From contig CABYOT010000002.1 in NCBI GenBank assembly GCA_902520695.1, forward strand, positions 1-64,000: DNA of 64,000 nucleotides. Direction: 5' to 3'. A model generated the notes under the pieces. The model searched no databases and had not been told where the DNA came from. It saw nothing but the letters and a program-made list of their open reading frames with translations. The translations under genes were made by a program, and so were the position numbers. This DNA is from an uncultured Pelagibacteraceae bacterium (GTDB lineage: Bacteria; Pseudomonadota; Alphaproteobacteria; Pelagibacterales; Pelagibacteraceae). The stretch's first letter is position 1, and each line of letters begins with the position of its first letter. Shown here piece by piece: positions 17,024-27,047 of the stretch.

Positions 17024-19005
17024 ATATTTTTTCTGTTATCGACCAAGCTTTCAACAACGGAAGGGTCAGCCAAAGTGGTTGTATCTCCTAATTGACCATG
17101 TTCATTGGCAGCAATTTTTCTTAGAATTCTTCTCATAATTTTACCTGATCTTGTTTTTGGTAGTCCTGGAGCAAATTGAATTAAGTCCGGTGTCGCTATT
17201 GGACCAATTTGTTTCCTTACCCAAAGTTTTAAATCTCTCTCTAAATCAAGAGTACTTTTTTCTCCAGCATTTAAAGTTACATAACAGTAAAGCCCGTTTC
17301 CTTTTATGTCATGTGGATATCCAACTACTGCTGCTTCAGCAACTTTTGGATGAGCTACAAACGCACTTTCAATTTCTGCAGTACCTAAATTATGTCCAGA
17401 AACAATAATTACATCATCTACTCTTCCTGTAATCCAATAATAGCCATCCTTATCTCTTCTGCAGCCATCACCTGTGAAATATTTTCCGTCGAACTGCGAA
17501 AAATAAGTATCTATAAATCTTTGATGGTCACCATACACACTTCTCATTTGTCCAGGCCATGATTGTGAAATACAAAGTCTGCCTTGAGCTTCTCCTTTTA
17601 AAACCTTGCCATCTTTATCTAGGATCTCTGGTTTAATTCCATAAAATGGTTTTGTTGCAGAACCAGGTTTCAAATCTATCGCCCCAGTTTGAGGACTGAT
17701 TAAAATTCCACCTGTTTCTGTTTGCCACCAAGTATCAACTATTGGGCATCTACTATCTCCAACAGTTTTATAATACCATTCCCAAGCTTCAGGATTAATT
17801 GGTTCACCAACAGTCCCTAAAAGTTTTAAAGTTTTTCTAGATGTTTTCTTTACAGGTTTATCACCTTCCTTCATTAAAGCTCTGATTGCTGTTGGAGCTG
17901 TATAAAAAATATTAACTTTATATTTATCAACTATTTGCCACCATCTAGATGTATCAGGATAAGTAGGAATTCCTTCAAACATGATTGTAGTTGCACCGTT
18001 AGCAAGTGGACCGTAAATAATATAACTATGTCCTGTAACCCAGCCTATATCAGCCGTGCACCAGTAAATATCTTTAGGTTTATAATTAAAAATATATTGG
18101 TGAGTAATTGATGCATAAACCATATATCCACCAGTTGTATGTAGAACGCCTTTTGGTTTCCCAGTTGAACCTGATGTGTAAAGAATGAATAATGGATCCT
18201 CAGCATTCATTTCTTCAGGCTCACATTTTGCTGACACTTTACTCGTCATTTTGTGATACCAAACATCACGATCATTGTACCAATCTATCTTTTTGGTACC
18301 TGTTCTCTTTATAACAATACATTTCTTTACGTTGGGACAGCTTTGTAAAGCCTCATCTGTAATAGATTTTAATGGTATTGTTTTTCCACCTCTTACTCCT
18401 TCATCTGCAGTGATTACATAATCAGATTCGCAATCATTTATTCTTCCCGAAATACTATCTGGTGAAAAACCTCCAAATATTATCGAGTGAATCGCACCTA
18501 TTCTAGCACACGCCAGCATTGTATAGGCAAGTTCTGGTATCATAGTAAGATAAATTGTTACTCTATCACCCTTTTGAATTCCCAGATTTTTTAATCCATT
18601 TGCTGCTTTTGAAACCTCTTTATGAAGTTCTTTGTAAGTTATTTTTTTTTGTACTTTAGGATCGTCCCCCACCCATATAATTGCAGTTTTGTTTGAATTT
18701 TTTTTTAGATGCCTGTCAATGCAATTCGCTGAGGCATTTAAAGTACCATCATAGAACCATTTGATGTGAACATCATCTTTACTATATTTAACGTCTTTAA
18801 TTTTTTTATAAGGTTTAATCCAATTAATTCTTTTTCCTTCTTTTTTCCAAAATCCATCGTTATCCTTAATCGACTCGTTATATTTTTTTGTATATTGAGA
18901 TTTATTAACGGTAGCTTTACTTATCCATTCTTTCTTAGTTTTATAAATTGTCTCTTTATGTTTTTTAAAGATTATATTTTTTTTTACTTTTTTTTTCTTA
19001 GCCAT
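17020..19005 (-). CDS. acs: Acetyl-CoA synthetase
   Basis: A 661-residue AMP-forming enzyme that converts acetate, ATP and CoA to acetyl-CoA. Key motifs: the P-loop [16 protein letters not shown] near residue 277, [44 protein letters not shown] and the C-terminal [15 protein letters not shown], whose Lys is the catalytic residue controlled by reversible acetylation in this family. The N-terminus (KKKKVKKN) is unusually Lys-rich. It sits 10 bases after an EVE-domain gene on the same strand and close to a symporter that may supply acetate. Confidence 0.96.
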   Translation of the reverse strand: MAKKKKVKKNIIFKKHKETIYKTKKEWISKATVNKSQYTKKYNESIKDNDGFWKKEGKRINWIKPYKKIKDVKYSKDDVHIKWFYDGTLNASANCIDRHLKKNSNKTAIIWVGDDPKVQKKITYKELHKEVSKAANGLKNLGIQKGDRVTIYLTMIPELAYTMLACARIGAIHSIIFGGFSPDSISGRINDCESDYVITADEGVRGGKTIPLKSITDEALQSCPNVKKCIVIKRTGTKKIDWYNDRDVWYHKMTSKVSAKCEPEEMNAEDPLFILYTSGSTGKPKGVLHTTGGYMVYASITHQYIFNYKPKDIYWCTADIGWVTGHSYIIYGPLANGATTIMFEGIPTYPDTSRWWQIVDKYKVNIFYTAPTAIRALMKEGDKPVKKTSRKTLKLLGTVGEPINPEAWEWYYKTVGDSRCPIVDTWWQTETGGILISPQTGAIDLKPGSATKPFYGIKPEILDKDGKVLKGEAQGRLCISQSWPGQMRSVYGDHQRFIDTYFSQFDGKYFTGDGCRRDKDGYYWITGRVDDVIIVSGHNLGTAEIESAFVAHPKVAEAAVVGYPHDIKGNGLYCYVTLNAGEKSTLDLERDLKLWVRKQIGPIATPDLIQFAPGLPKTRSGKIMRRILRKIAANEHGQLGDTTTLADPSVVESLVDNRKNI

Positions 19006-19015
19006 GAATTTATTT

Positions 19016-19432
19016 TTAATTAATTCTACTCATCTTCAAAATTATTTTCCAGCTTTTAGTATCAATAGGCATGACAGACAGTCTACTTTGTCTAAGTAGA
19101 GATAAGTTCTCTAAAGCCCTAATTTTTTTGATATTTTTAAGTGTTACAGGATTTTGAAGTTTACTTTTAAATCTAACTTTAACCGCAACAAACCTTTTTT
19201 TCTTATCCGTTGGATCAATGAATGCCGTTTTAATAACTTCGACAATACCAACTATCTCTTTTCCAATATTAGAATGATAAAAAAAACAAAGATCTCCTTT
19301 TTCCATTTTTTTTAAGTTGTTTGCTGCTTGATAATTTCTCACACCATCCCAATCAGCACCTTTTTCACCAGCTTTAATTTGTTGATTTATTGACCATACA
19401 TCTGGTTCGGATTTAACTAACCAATAGTTCAT
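19016..19432 (-). CDS. EVE-domain protein
   Basis: A 138-residue single-domain PUA-superfamily protein. The N-terminal [15 protein letters not shown] and the following [28 protein letters not shown] are close to the EVE consensus (YWLx[15 protein letters not shown], GDxxFFYHS). EVE domains are predicted to bind modified nucleobases in RNA or DNA; the stand-alone bacterial form is widely conserved with an unproven role. It lies directly upstream of acs on the same strand, 10 bases apart. Length is normal for the family. Confidence 0.9.
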   Translation of the reverse strand: MNYWLVKSEPDVWSINQQIKAGEKGADWDGVRNYQAANNLKKMEKGDLCFFYHSNIGKEIVGIVEVIKTAFIDPTDKKKRFVAVKVRFKSKLQNPVTLKNIKKIRALENLSLLRQSRLSVMPIDTKSWKIILKMSRIN

Positions 19433-19530
19433 AAAGATTCATTTATAAAATAATTTAGCATAAAATATACTTTATAATTTTTGATGTTATAATAGTTAAA
19501 CTGTGTACTTTAAATATAAAATAATTAATC

Positions 19531-20865
19531 ATGATTGGTTTTGAAACTATTGGAAATGCAACAATTACTTTATTTGACGGAAACCCTTTAGTCACCACTG
19601 ATCCCTGGATTTTAGGAAATCCTTATTTCGGAAGTTGGGGACATAAATATCAAATACCAAATGAGCAAATCGAAAATATAAAAAAATCTAAATATATTTT
19701 TCTATCTCATGGACACCCAGACCATATTGATCCTGACTCACTTCATCTATTTAAAGGTAAGACTATTTTATTAGGAAGTCATTATGGTAAAAGAATTTAT
19801 AATGAATTATCTAAGAATTTTAAATGTATTGAGCTAGAAAATAATAAATGGTTCTCAATTTCTAAAAATATAAGATTAAAAGTTTTTGCTGATTGGAACC
19901 AAGATTCGACTGTTATTTTTGAAATATTGAAAAAAAATATAATTCTAAACTTAAATGATGGTAATGCATTGGGTTGGTCTAAAGAAATAAAAAAAATTAT
20001 TAAGAATTATAAAAATAGATTTTTACTTAAACTTATAAATTGGGGAGATGCAGACATGATTAATTTTTATGATGCTAATGGAAAATTTATTCAGCCTCAT
20101 GCATCAAATAAACCTCCATGTGGTATTACTTACGGATACCACATGAGAAAATGGAATTGTAATTATGCAATCCCATTTTCGTCTATACATACATATGTGA
20201 GAAAAGATTCTGTTCAAATGAATAAATTTGTTACTCCAATTGAAGCTCACTCAGAAAATTTTAATGAAAAATATGGAACTTTGCTTCCAGCATTCATAAT
20301 TTGGGATTTCACAAAGAATGATTTTAAATTAATAAATCCAAAAAAAAATATAGTTGAAAAAAAAGATCCAGAAATATTTGGAGATAATTGGTCTGATGAA
20401 TTAGATGAGGAAGATAAAAAGCAAATTATATCATATTTTAAAGGCTTTGATCATGTAAAGGAAAAGTTTGGTTTTATAAATTTTAGAGTTGGTAACAAAG
20501 ATTTTAACATTAAACTCTCAGATAGAAATGAGGGCCTAAAGTTTGAGACACCAAGAAATTCATTAATATTCTCAATAAATAACAATATATTTGACGATTT
20601 GTTAATTGGAAATTTTGCAAAGGTACAACTAATCAATGTTAATAGTTTATATCCAGATTTTAATCCATTCGTTACAAAGTATGGTGATAATGGTGGTGCA
20701 AGAACAAATACTCAACTGACCAATTACTTTAATTATTATAAACTAAACTCCGTCAATTATTGGAATGATTTTTTAAGATTTAAATCTGCAGATTTCCTTC
20801 GATCAAAACTAGAGAGATATAAGACTTTTTATAACTTGTTAAAAAACTTACAAAAAAGAATTTAA
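19531..20865 (+). CDS. Metallo-beta-lactamase-fold hydrolase (UlaG / CMP-Neu5Ac-hydroxylase-like)
   Basis: A 444-residue protein. The N-terminal half is a metallo-beta-lactamase fold with the metal motif FLSHGHPDHIDPDS near residue 52, preceded by a TDPW strand near residue 24, as in COG2220 proteins. Later His residues (IQPHASNKPPCG, near 190) could complete the site. The region from about 270 to the end has no family I recognise, but the overall plan (MBL domain followed by a long C-terminal domain) recalls the non-Rieske part of CMP-N-acetylneuraminate hydroxylases. Substrate unknown; a role in surface glycan processing is possible. Confidence 0.7.
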   Translation: MIGFETIGNATITLFDGNPLVTTDPWILGNPYFGSWGHKYQIPNEQIENIKKSKYIFLSHGHPDHIDPDSLHLFKGKTILLGSHYGKRIYNELSKNFKCIELENNKWFSISKNIRLKVFADWNQDSTVIFEILKKNIILNLNDGNALGWSKEIKKIIKNYKNRFLLKLINWGDADMINFYDANGKFIQPHASNKPPCGITYGYHMRKWNCNYAIPFSSIHTYVRKDSVQMNKFVTPIEAHSENFNEKYGTLLPAFIIWDFTKNDFKLINPKKNIVEKKDPEIFGDNWSDELDEEDKKQIISYFKGFDHVKEKFGFINFRVGNKDFNIKLSDRNEGLKFETPRNSLIFSINNNIFDDLLIGNFAKVQLINVNSLYPDFNPFVTKYGDNGGARTNTQLTNYFNYYKLNSVNYWNDFLRFKSADFLRSKLERYKTFYNLLKNLQKRI

Positions 20866-20893
20866 GTAGTTTTATTTAAACAGTATTAAAAAA

Positions 20894-21013
20894 TTATTTT
20901 AATAATTTTTTTTTCTTTTCTTTTTTAATTTTTCTTTTTTCCTTTAAAGAAAGTTTAGCTTGTTTCATTACGCTAGCATCCTTGAATGATTTACCACTAT
21001 ATCTTTTCGACAT
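20894..21013 (-). CDS. Tiny basic protein (39 residues) directly after tsaD
   Basis: An ATG at 21011-21013 follows the tsaD stop with no spacer and opens a 39-codon frame ending in TAA at 20894-20896. The product starts MSKRYSGKSFKDASVMKQ and ends in a run of Lys with a few Glu (KEKRKIKKEKKKKLLK). The codons for Ser, Gly, Asp and Val in the first half are not what a random poly-A frame would give, so I think it is a real gene. It has no membrane segment and is strongly positive, suggesting nucleic acid or ribosome binding, but no family is recognised. Confidence 0.5.
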   Translation of the reverse strand: MSKRYSGKSFKDASVMKQAKLSLKEKRKIKKEKKKKLLK

Positions 21014-22087
21014 TTATAATCTAACTCCTGCTCCTTTTAAAAACTTTGCTTTTTCGTCAAGTGGTAGTCTTGGACTTGCAGGAAGATCTAAATTATTAAA
21101 TTTTTTGATTTTATACTTTTCAAGACCAACAAGTGCAATCATAGCTGCATTATCCCCACATAATTTTGGTTCAGGGAAAATTGGTCTAAAATCATTCCTC
21201 TTACATACTTTAATTAATTTTTTTCTAATACCCTTGTTGGCAGCAACACCTCCAGCGATTACAAAAGTTTTATTTTTCTTTTTGTTGGTCTTTTTGAACT
21301 CATCAAACGCAATTTGTGTTTTTACTTCTAAAATTTCTTCAATTGTTTTTTGAAAAGATGCTGCAAGATCATACTTTTCTTGTTTAGATTTTATAGTGCT
21401 TGATATTCTTAAAATTGCAGTTTTAAGACCTGCAAATGATAAATTACATCCCCCTTTATTTATAATTGGCTTAGGAAGTTTAAATTTATTTGCATCTCCT
21501 TGCTTTGCAAATCCTTCTAACTTTGGTCCTCCTGGAAATTCTATACCTAAGAGTTTTGCAGTTTTGTCAAATGCTTCTCCTAAAGCATCATCAATTGTTG
21601 TTCCTAATCTTTTATATTTTCCAAGTCCATTCACACTAAGATATTGTGTATGTCCTCCTGAAATTAATAATAATAAATAGGGGAAATCTAAGGTTGTACT
21701 AAGTTTTGGACTCAAGGCATGCCCTTCAAGATGGTTTACACCAATAAAAGGTATATTTAAGCTTGCAGATAATGCTTTGCCAAAATTTAAACCAACAGTA
21801 AGACAAACAATTAAGCCCGGTCCAGATGTTGAAGCAATTGCAGAAACATCATTTAAATTCACACCGCTTTCATTAATTGCTTTTTTTGCAATTAAATCAA
21901 TTTTTTCAACATGAGATCGTGCTGCAAGCTCAGGAACTACACCTCCAAATTCTTTATGAATATTAAATTGACTTGAAACTACATTAGATAATATTTTTAT
22001 CTTACCGTTTTTATCTTCTTCTATGATTGATACTGCTGTTTCATCGCAACTTGTCTCAATTCCAAGGATTATTTTTTTTTCATTCAT
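21014..22087 (-). CDS. tsaD: tRNA N6-adenosine threonylcarbamoyltransferase TsaD
   Basis: A 357-residue Kae1/TsaD protein that transfers the threonylcarbamoyl group to A37 of tRNAs reading ANN codons, working with TsaB and TsaE. ILGIETSCDETAVSII opens the ASKHA ATPase fold; NHLEGHALSP holds the metal-binding His residues; LLLISGGHTQYL, GEAFDKTAKLLG, GGVAANKGIR and CGDNAAMIA complete the set. Length is usual. It is divergent from hemC with a 54-base gap, an arrangement common in alphaproteobacteria. Confidence 0.96.
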   Translation of the reverse strand: MNEKKIILGIETSCDETAVSIIEEDKNGKIKILSNVVSSQFNIHKEFGGVVPELAARSHVEKIDLIAKKAINESGVNLNDVSAIASTSGPGLIVCLTVGLNFGKALSASLNIPFIGVNHLEGHALSPKLSTTLDFPYLLLLISGGHTQYLSVNGLGKYKRLGTTIDDALGEAFDKTAKLLGIEFPGGPKLEGFAKQGDANKFKLPKPIINKGGCNLSFAGLKTAILRISSTIKSKQEKYDLAASFQKTIEEILEVKTQIAFDEFKKTNKKKNKTFVIAGGVAANKGIRKKLIKVCKRNDFRPIFPEPKLCGDNAAMIALVGLEKYKIKKFNNLDLPASPRLPLDEKAKFLKGAGVRL

Positions 22088-22141
22088 AAATATTTATAAT
22101 TAATACAATTAAACTATAAGAATGTAATAAAAATAAGAATT

Positions 22142-23053
22142 ATGAAAAGGGATAAAATTATTATTGGTACTCGAGCAAGTCAGTTAGCTCAAATTTATAC
22201 CGAAAAAGTGATAAACGATCTTAAAAAAGTTTCATCGACCCACTTAGAAACAAAAAAAATAGTCACAAGTGGAGATGAAAACCAAAAGGATAGGCTGTCA
22301 AACATTGGAGGAAAAGGATTATTTTCAAAAAAAATTGAAATAGAATTAATTAATAATAATATTGATATAGCTGTTCATGCTTTAAAAGATATGCCATCGA
22401 TTGAAACAGAGGGACTAATAACAAATTTTTATTTAAAAAGGAATTCGCCCAATGAAATTTTTATTAGCAATAACAATATAAATTTTCAAGACCTTAAACC
22501 TAATTCAATAATAGGCACCTCTTCTTACAGAAGAGAATACCAATTAAAAAGTATTAGATCAGATATGAATTACAAATTAATAAGAGGAAATGTGGATACT
22601 AGGATAAAGAAATTAGAGAATGGAGATTACGATGCAATTTTACTTTCTAAAGCTGGCATTGAAGCTCTAGGTTTGACAAATAAAATTACACATGAATTTA
22701 ATACTGAAGAACTAATACCATGTGCTGGACAAGGTATTATTGCCATACAATGTAGAGAAAATGATCAAGAAATAATAAATATCTTGGAAAAAATTAATGA
22801 CGATCAGTCCAGAATTATTGCAAATGCTGAAAGAAAAATCTTAAAAATACTAGAGGGTGACTGCGATACAGCAGTTGGTGTGTTTGCAAAGATTGATAAA
22901 GATTTTGTAAATATAAAAGCAGAACTTTTTTCTGTAGATGGCAAACAAAGATTTTTTGTTGATGAAAGTGAAGATAAAAAAATGATTGAAGATTTAAGTA
23001 TTAAGATTGGAGAAAAATTAAAATCAGAGTCAAAGGGATCTTATAAAAGTTAA
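22142..23053 (+). CDS. hemC: Porphobilinogen deaminase (hydroxymethylbilane synthase)
   Basis: A 303-residue enzyme joining four porphobilinogen units into hydroxymethylbilane in tetrapyrrole synthesis. It begins with IIIGTRASQLAQIYTEKV; Arg-rich substrate-binding segments include GTSSYRREYQLK and IRGNVDTRIKKLENGDYDAILLSKAGIEALGL. The dipyrromethane-cofactor Cys is C241 in ILEGDCDTAVG, slightly different from the usual GGCQVPIG. It is followed after 1 base by hemD. Confidence 0.95.
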   Translation: MKRDKIIIGTRASQLAQIYTEKVINDLKKVSSTHLETKKIVTSGDENQKDRLSNIGGKGLFSKKIEIELINNNIDIAVHALKDMPSIETEGLITNFYLKRNSPNEIFISNNNINFQDLKPNSIIGTSSYRREYQLKSIRSDMNYKLIRGNVDTRIKKLENGDYDAILLSKAGIEALGLTNKITHEFNTEELIPCAGQGIIAIQCRENDQEIINILEKINDDQSRIIANAERKILKILEGDCDTAVGVFAKIDKDFVNIKAELFSVDGKQRFFVDESEDKKMIEDLSIKIGEKLKSESKGSYKS

Positions 23054-23054
23054 A

Positions 23055-23753
23055 ATGCATATTTTATTAACTAGACCATTAGAAGATAGTAAAGAATTAA
23101 TATTAAGATTTAGTTCTTTGGGACATAAAGTTTCTCATTTACCTGTGATAAAAGTCGAACCACTTAAACACGATGAACCTGACTATAAACAATTTAAGGG
23201 AGTAATATTTACAAGTTCAAATGCGATTAAGAATTTAGATTTAAATAGAGTTGATAAAAAAATTGAATGTTATTGTGTTGGCTCTGCAACAGAAAAAGTT
23301 GCAAAGCTAAATGGTTTTCAAAATATTATATCTGCAGAAGGAAACGTAAATAATTTAAAAGAATTAATATTACAAAACTTCAACCCAAAAAATGGATCAC
23401 TTCTTTACGTAAGTGGTGAAATAGTTTCGAGCAGGTTAGATAAAGATCTCATTTCTGAAGGTTATTCTTTAAAGAGATTGATTAACTATACAGTTTCATC
23501 AACTCAAGAAATAAAAGAGGAATTTAGAGCACAATTAAAAGCCTCAATCCCTGATATAATTTATGTTTACTCAGAAAATAGCGCCAAGAGTTTATTAAAT
23601 TTACTTAAAAAATATGATCTTTTAGACAGTTGGATGGATACCAATTTGATGTGTATGGGTGAAAAAGCATCAGCAATTTTAAATGAGATCAAGTGGAAAA
23701 AAATTTTTCTATTTAACTCTGGTGAAGAAGAGTTTTTGCTATATAAAATTTAG
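23055..23753 (+). CDS. hemD: Uroporphyrinogen-III synthase
   Basis: A 232-residue protein of the fast-diverging HemD family, which closes and inverts ring D of hydroxymethylbilane. The family pattern is visible: MHILLTRPLEDSKEL at the start, GVIFTSSNAIKNL near residue 55, YCVGSATEKVAKLNGF near 77, and IYVYSENSAKSLL near 168. The pairing with hemC, 1 base apart, makes the call firm. It ends 2 bases before the MscS-family gene. Confidence 0.88.
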   Translation: MHILLTRPLEDSKELILRFSSLGHKVSHLPVIKVEPLKHDEPDYKQFKGVIFTSSNAIKNLDLNRVDKKIECYCVGSATEKVAKLNGFQNIISAEGNVNNLKELILQNFNPKNGSLLYVSGEIVSSRLDKDLISEGYSLKRLINYTVSSTQEIKEEFRAQLKASIPDIIYVYSENSAKSLLNLLKKYDLLDSWMDTNLMCMGEKASAILNEIKWKKIFLFNSGEEEFLLYKI

Positions 23754-23755
23754 CC

Positions 23756-24841
23756 ATGGGTGTTTTTGAGAATTTTTCTGGACTTTTTTTGTCTGTATGG
23801 AAAAAGGGAATTTTAGGTGTAAACTTTGTTGAGATCTTAATAGGTCTTGGAATATTCTTTATATTCTTAATTTTTAGAGGATTAATTAGCAAATTAATCA
23901 TTAAAAAATTAGAACTTATTACTAAAAAAACAACAAATAAACTTGATGATACTTTCGTTAAGGCAATGGAGGGACCAGCTAGATTTCTTCCAATTGTTCT
24001 TGGAGTATTTTTTGCAAGTTACTACATGTCTTTTGCAGAAGATACAAGGTTATTTTTAGACAACTTAAATAGAACGTTAATTACAATTTTACTTTTTTGG
24101 ATTATTCACCAAATTATTGAACCAATTTCCTACATACTAAGTGGATTTGATAAGATTTTAACAAGAGAATTAATTGGCTGGATTATCAAATCATTAAAAA
24201 TTTTAATTTTAATCTTAGGAGCTGCAGCTGTTTTAGAATTATGGGGAATTAAAATTGGTCCAATTATTGCAGGACTTGGTTTATTCGGTGTTGCAGTTGC
24301 TTTAGGAGCACAAGATTTATTCAAAAATTTAATATCAGGAATTTTAGTACTTGTTGAAAAAAGATTTAAAATGGGCGATTGGATTGAAGTTGAAGGAATA
24401 ATCGAGGGTGTGGTTGAAAAAATAGGTTTTAGATCAACTGTTATTAGAAAATTTGATAAGTCTTTGGCAATTATTCCAAATTTCCAGTTTGCAGAGAATG
24501 CTGTAATTAATAAAAGTCAAATTACAAATTGGAGAATTAGTTGGACAATAACACTTCAGTATGACTCTACCGTTGAACAACTAAAAACCATACGAAATGA
24601 GATAGAAGACTTTATAAATAGTTCAGAAGATTATGATACTAAAGTTGGTGTTTCTGTTAGGGTTGATAAATTTGCTGATAGCTCAATTGATATGTATGTA
24701 AGATGTTATACAAAAACAAATAGTTGGAGCGAGATGTTGTTGGTTAAAGAAAGACTAGCAATTAAAATTAAAGAAATTGTTGAGGGTAATAAAGCATCTT
24801 TTGCTTTCCCAAGCACCTCAGTATATGTAGAAAAGAAATGA
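23756..24841 (+). CDS. MscS-family mechanosensitive channel
   Basis: A 361-residue membrane protein. Hydrophobic segments lie at about residues 22-45, 75-95, 105-125 and 135-165, then the pore-lining Gly/Ala-rich helix PIIAGLGLFGVAVALGAQD continues into the MscS beta domain FKNLISGILVLVEKRFKMGDWIEVEGIIEGVVEKIG, followed by a C-terminal alpha/beta domain. Such channels open under membrane tension and release solutes on osmotic downshift. It may be co-transcribed with hemCD and overlaps the YggT gene by 4 bases. Confidence 0.92.
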   Translation: MGVFENFSGLFLSVWKKGILGVNFVEILIGLGIFFIFLIFRGLISKLIIKKLELITKKTTNKLDDTFVKAMEGPARFLPIVLGVFFASYYMSFAEDTRLFLDNLNRTLITILLFWIIHQIIEPISYILSGFDKILTRELIGWIIKSLKILILILGAAAVLELWGIKIGPIIAGLGLFGVAVALGAQDLFKNLISGILVLVEKRFKMGDWIEVEGIIEGVVEKIGFRSTVIRKFDKSLAIIPNFQFAENAVINKSQITNWRISWTITLQYDSTVEQLKTIRNEIEDFINSSEDYDTKVGVSVRVDKFADSSIDMYVRCYTKTNSWSEMLLVKERLAIKIKEIVEGNKASFAFPSTSVYVEKK

Positions 24842-25128
24842 TAGCTATTTTTTACTTAGCTTTACAATTATTAAAATTGTATTCTTATGTAGTAATCGCT
24901 AACGTTGTCATTAGCTGGTTAATAGCTTTTAATGTCTTAAATACTTCAAATAGATTTGTTTATTCAATATTAGAGTTTACTTATAAGCTCACTGATCCAA
25001 TACTTAATAAAATAAGGGGTTTTTTGCCAAGTCTTGGTGCTTTTGATATATCACCTATCATCCTTCTTTTGTTGATCTGGTTTGTAGAAATGTGTATGAA
25101 ACTCTACATAGCACCACTTATTTTTTAA
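24838..25128 (+). CDS. YggT-family membrane protein
   Basis: A 96-residue protein with two hydrophobic segments (about 3-30 and 68-92) separated by the loop YKLTDPILNKIRGFLPSLGAFDISPIILL, which matches the YggT repeat (LxTEPLLxPIRRxLPxxGGxDxSPxV). YggT proteins are inner-membrane proteins found beside cell-division or osmoregulation genes; the biochemical role is unsettled. The start overlaps the stop of the MscS gene by 4 bases (ATGA), linking the two. Confidence 0.88.
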   Translation: MIAIFYLALQLLKLYSYVVIANVVISWLIAFNVLNTSNRFVYSILEFTYKLTDPILNKIRGFLPSLGAFDISPIILLLLIWFVEMCMKLYIAPLIF

Positions 25129-25133
25129 TAATC

Positions 25134-25982
25134 ATGATTTTAATAGACGGAAAAAAACAATCGGCTGAACTTAGAGAAGAATTAAAAACAGAAGTAGATG
25201 GCCTGAGAGAAAAATACAACAAAGTTCCTGGTCTTACAGTGATATTAATTGGAGATTTGGCTCCAAGTCAGATTTATGTAAGAAATAAAGAAAAATCAGC
25301 AACACAAGTTGGTTTAAAATCTGAAGTTATTAAATACCCAGACACTGTAGATGAAAAAACAGTCTTAGATAAAATTGAAGAACTTAATAAAGATGAAACT
25401 GTTTCAGGGATTTTGGTTCAATTGCCACTCCCAAAACATATTAACAAGCAACACGTGATAGAAACTATTTCACCAAATAAAGATGTTGATGGCTTACACC
25501 CTATGAATGTAGGTAATCTTTCATCAGGATATCAAGGTTCAATTCCTTGTACACCTCTTGGATGTTATTATTTATTAAAAAAAATAGAACCTAACTTAAC
25601 AGGAAAAAAAGCTGTAATGATTGGGCGGTCAAACTTAAATGGTAAAGCGATGGCACAACTTTTACTTCAAGAAGATTGTACAGTAACAATTACTCACTCA
25701 AAAACAAAAGACCTTCAGCATGAATGTCTAGAAGCAGATGTTATCGTTGCTGCTGTTGGAATTCCTGAACTTATAAAAGGTAATTGGGTGAAAAAAGATG
25801 CAATTGTTATTGATGTTGGAATAAACAAAACAGAAAATGGTTTGGTAGGTGATGTTGATTTTGAAGAGGTTTCAAAAGTTGCAAAAGCTTTAACCCCGGT
25901 TCCAGGAGGAGTTGGACCAATGACAATTGCCTGTTTGTTAAAAAATACAATTGAGTGTTTCAAAAGAACCTTAAACAACTAA
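25134..25982 (+). CDS. folD: Bifunctional methylenetetrahydrofolate dehydrogenase / cyclohydrolase FolD
   Basis: A 282-residue enzyme interconverting methylene-, methenyl- and formyl-tetrahydrofolate. ILIDGKKQSAELREELK at the start, SQIYVRNKEKSATQVG (with the catalytic Lys near residue 55), VQLPLPKH, NPMNVG-like HPMNVGNL, CTPLGCYYLL, the nucleotide-binding MIGRSNLNGKAMAQLLL and VPGGVGPMTIACLLKNT are all intact. I start it at the ATG at 25134; the frame upstream to 25092 overlaps the YggT gene and adds unneeded residues. Confidence 0.96.
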   Translation: MILIDGKKQSAELREELKTEVDGLREKYNKVPGLTVILIGDLAPSQIYVRNKEKSATQVGLKSEVIKYPDTVDEKTVLDKIEELNKDETVSGILVQLPLPKHINKQHVIETISPNKDVDGLHPMNVGNLSSGYQGSIPCTPLGCYYLLKKIEPNLTGKKAVMIGRSNLNGKAMAQLLLQEDCTVTITHSKTKDLQHECLEADVIVAAVGIPELIKGNWVKKDAIVIDVGINKTENGLVGDVDFEEVSKVAKALTPVPGGVGPMTIACLLKNTIECFKRTLNN

Positions 25983-25988
25983 AGATTA

Positions 25989-27047
25989 TTGTCAAAGTTA
26001 ACAATTTTAATTGTTATATTTTTTATTTATAATTCTTTTACTTTAGCTATGGAAAAAACACCTTATCATCATTTACCAGACGGTAGTTTTAGAAACCCTG
26101 AAGGATCTCCAGAAAGAAACTCAAATTTTAAGTGGTCATTTAAAATATTTAATAAGGAAAAGAAAAAACTTGATATGGCTATTCCCAAAGATCACGCTAT
26201 TGAAAAACAAAAAGTACTTTCAGATTTAGAAAATCTGAAAAATGACGATTATGTTGGCTGGATAGGACATGCAACCTTCTTAATTAAGCTCGGAAATACA
26301 ACAATAATAACTGATCCAGTATTTTCAAAAAATGCAGGACCTTTAATTTTTGGTCCAAAAAGATTTACTAAAACAGCCTTAAACTTAAATGAACTTCCAA
26401 AAACTGATTTATTTCTTCTGACACATAATCATTATGATCACCAAGATATGAGAACAATAAGAAAATTTCCTTTTAAAGATGCAAAGGTTCTGCTTCCTCT
26501 AAGACTTGGAAAATATTTTACAAGAAACAAATATAAAGATGTGAACGAAATGGATTGGTATGATGAAATTAAGATTAATGAGGATTTAAAAGTAACATTA
26601 GTTCCTGCAGTGCATTGGTCAAAAAGAAGTTTGACAGACACTAATAAAACATTGTGGGGAAATTTTTTAATTGAATATAAAAATAAAAAAATACTTTTTG
26701 CATGTGATACTGGTGTAGGAAATGTTTATAAAGATTTAGGTGAGAAGTATGGGCCTATTGATTTAACTTTTATTAATATTGGTGCTTATAATTTTTATCC
26801 GTTATCTCCAAATAAAGATAAATCTTCTTATCATACTAATCCTGAAGAGGCTCTAAGTATAGCCAGAGATCTAAAAAGCAAAAAAGTATTAGGAATGCAT
26901 TGGGGAACTTTCGTTTTGTCTTTAGAGCCAATTATGGAACCTCCAATTAGATTCAAAGATAATGCAGAAAATTATGGTTTTAAAAAAGAAGATGCGATTA
27001 TTTTTAAAATTGGTGAATTTCAGTCTTTAAAAAATTTAGGAATTTAA
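25989..27047 (+). CDS. Exported metallo-beta-lactamase-fold hydrolase (COG2220 type)
   Basis: A 352-residue protein with an N-terminal hydrophobic stretch (about 3-17, probable signal peptide or anchor; TTG start at 25989). The MBL fold shows WIGHATFLIKLGNTTIITDPVF near residue 90, the metal motif LLTHNHYDHQD near 142, AVHWSKRSL near 208, FACDTGVGN near 240 and LGMHWGTF near 305. This set matches COG2220 / NAPE-PLD-like enzymes, some of which act on lipids. A shorter version from the ATG at 26049 would lose the signal peptide. Substrate unknown. Confidence 0.82.
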   Translation: MSKLTILIVIFFIYNSFTLAMEKTPYHHLPDGSFRNPEGSPERNSNFKWSFKIFNKEKKKLDMAIPKDHAIEKQKVLSDLENLKNDDYVGWIGHATFLIKLGNTTIITDPVFSKNAGPLIFGPKRFTKTALNLNELPKTDLFLLTHNHYDHQDMRTIRKFPFKDAKVLLPLRLGKYFTRNKYKDVNEMDWYDEIKINEDLKVTLVPAVHWSKRSLTDTNKTLWGNFLIEYKNKKILFACDTGVGNVYKDLGEKYGPIDLTFINIGAYNFYPLSPNKDKSSYHTNPEEALSIARDLKSKKVLGMHWGTFVLSLEPIMEPPIRFKDNAENYGFKKEDAIIFKIGEFQSLKNLGI

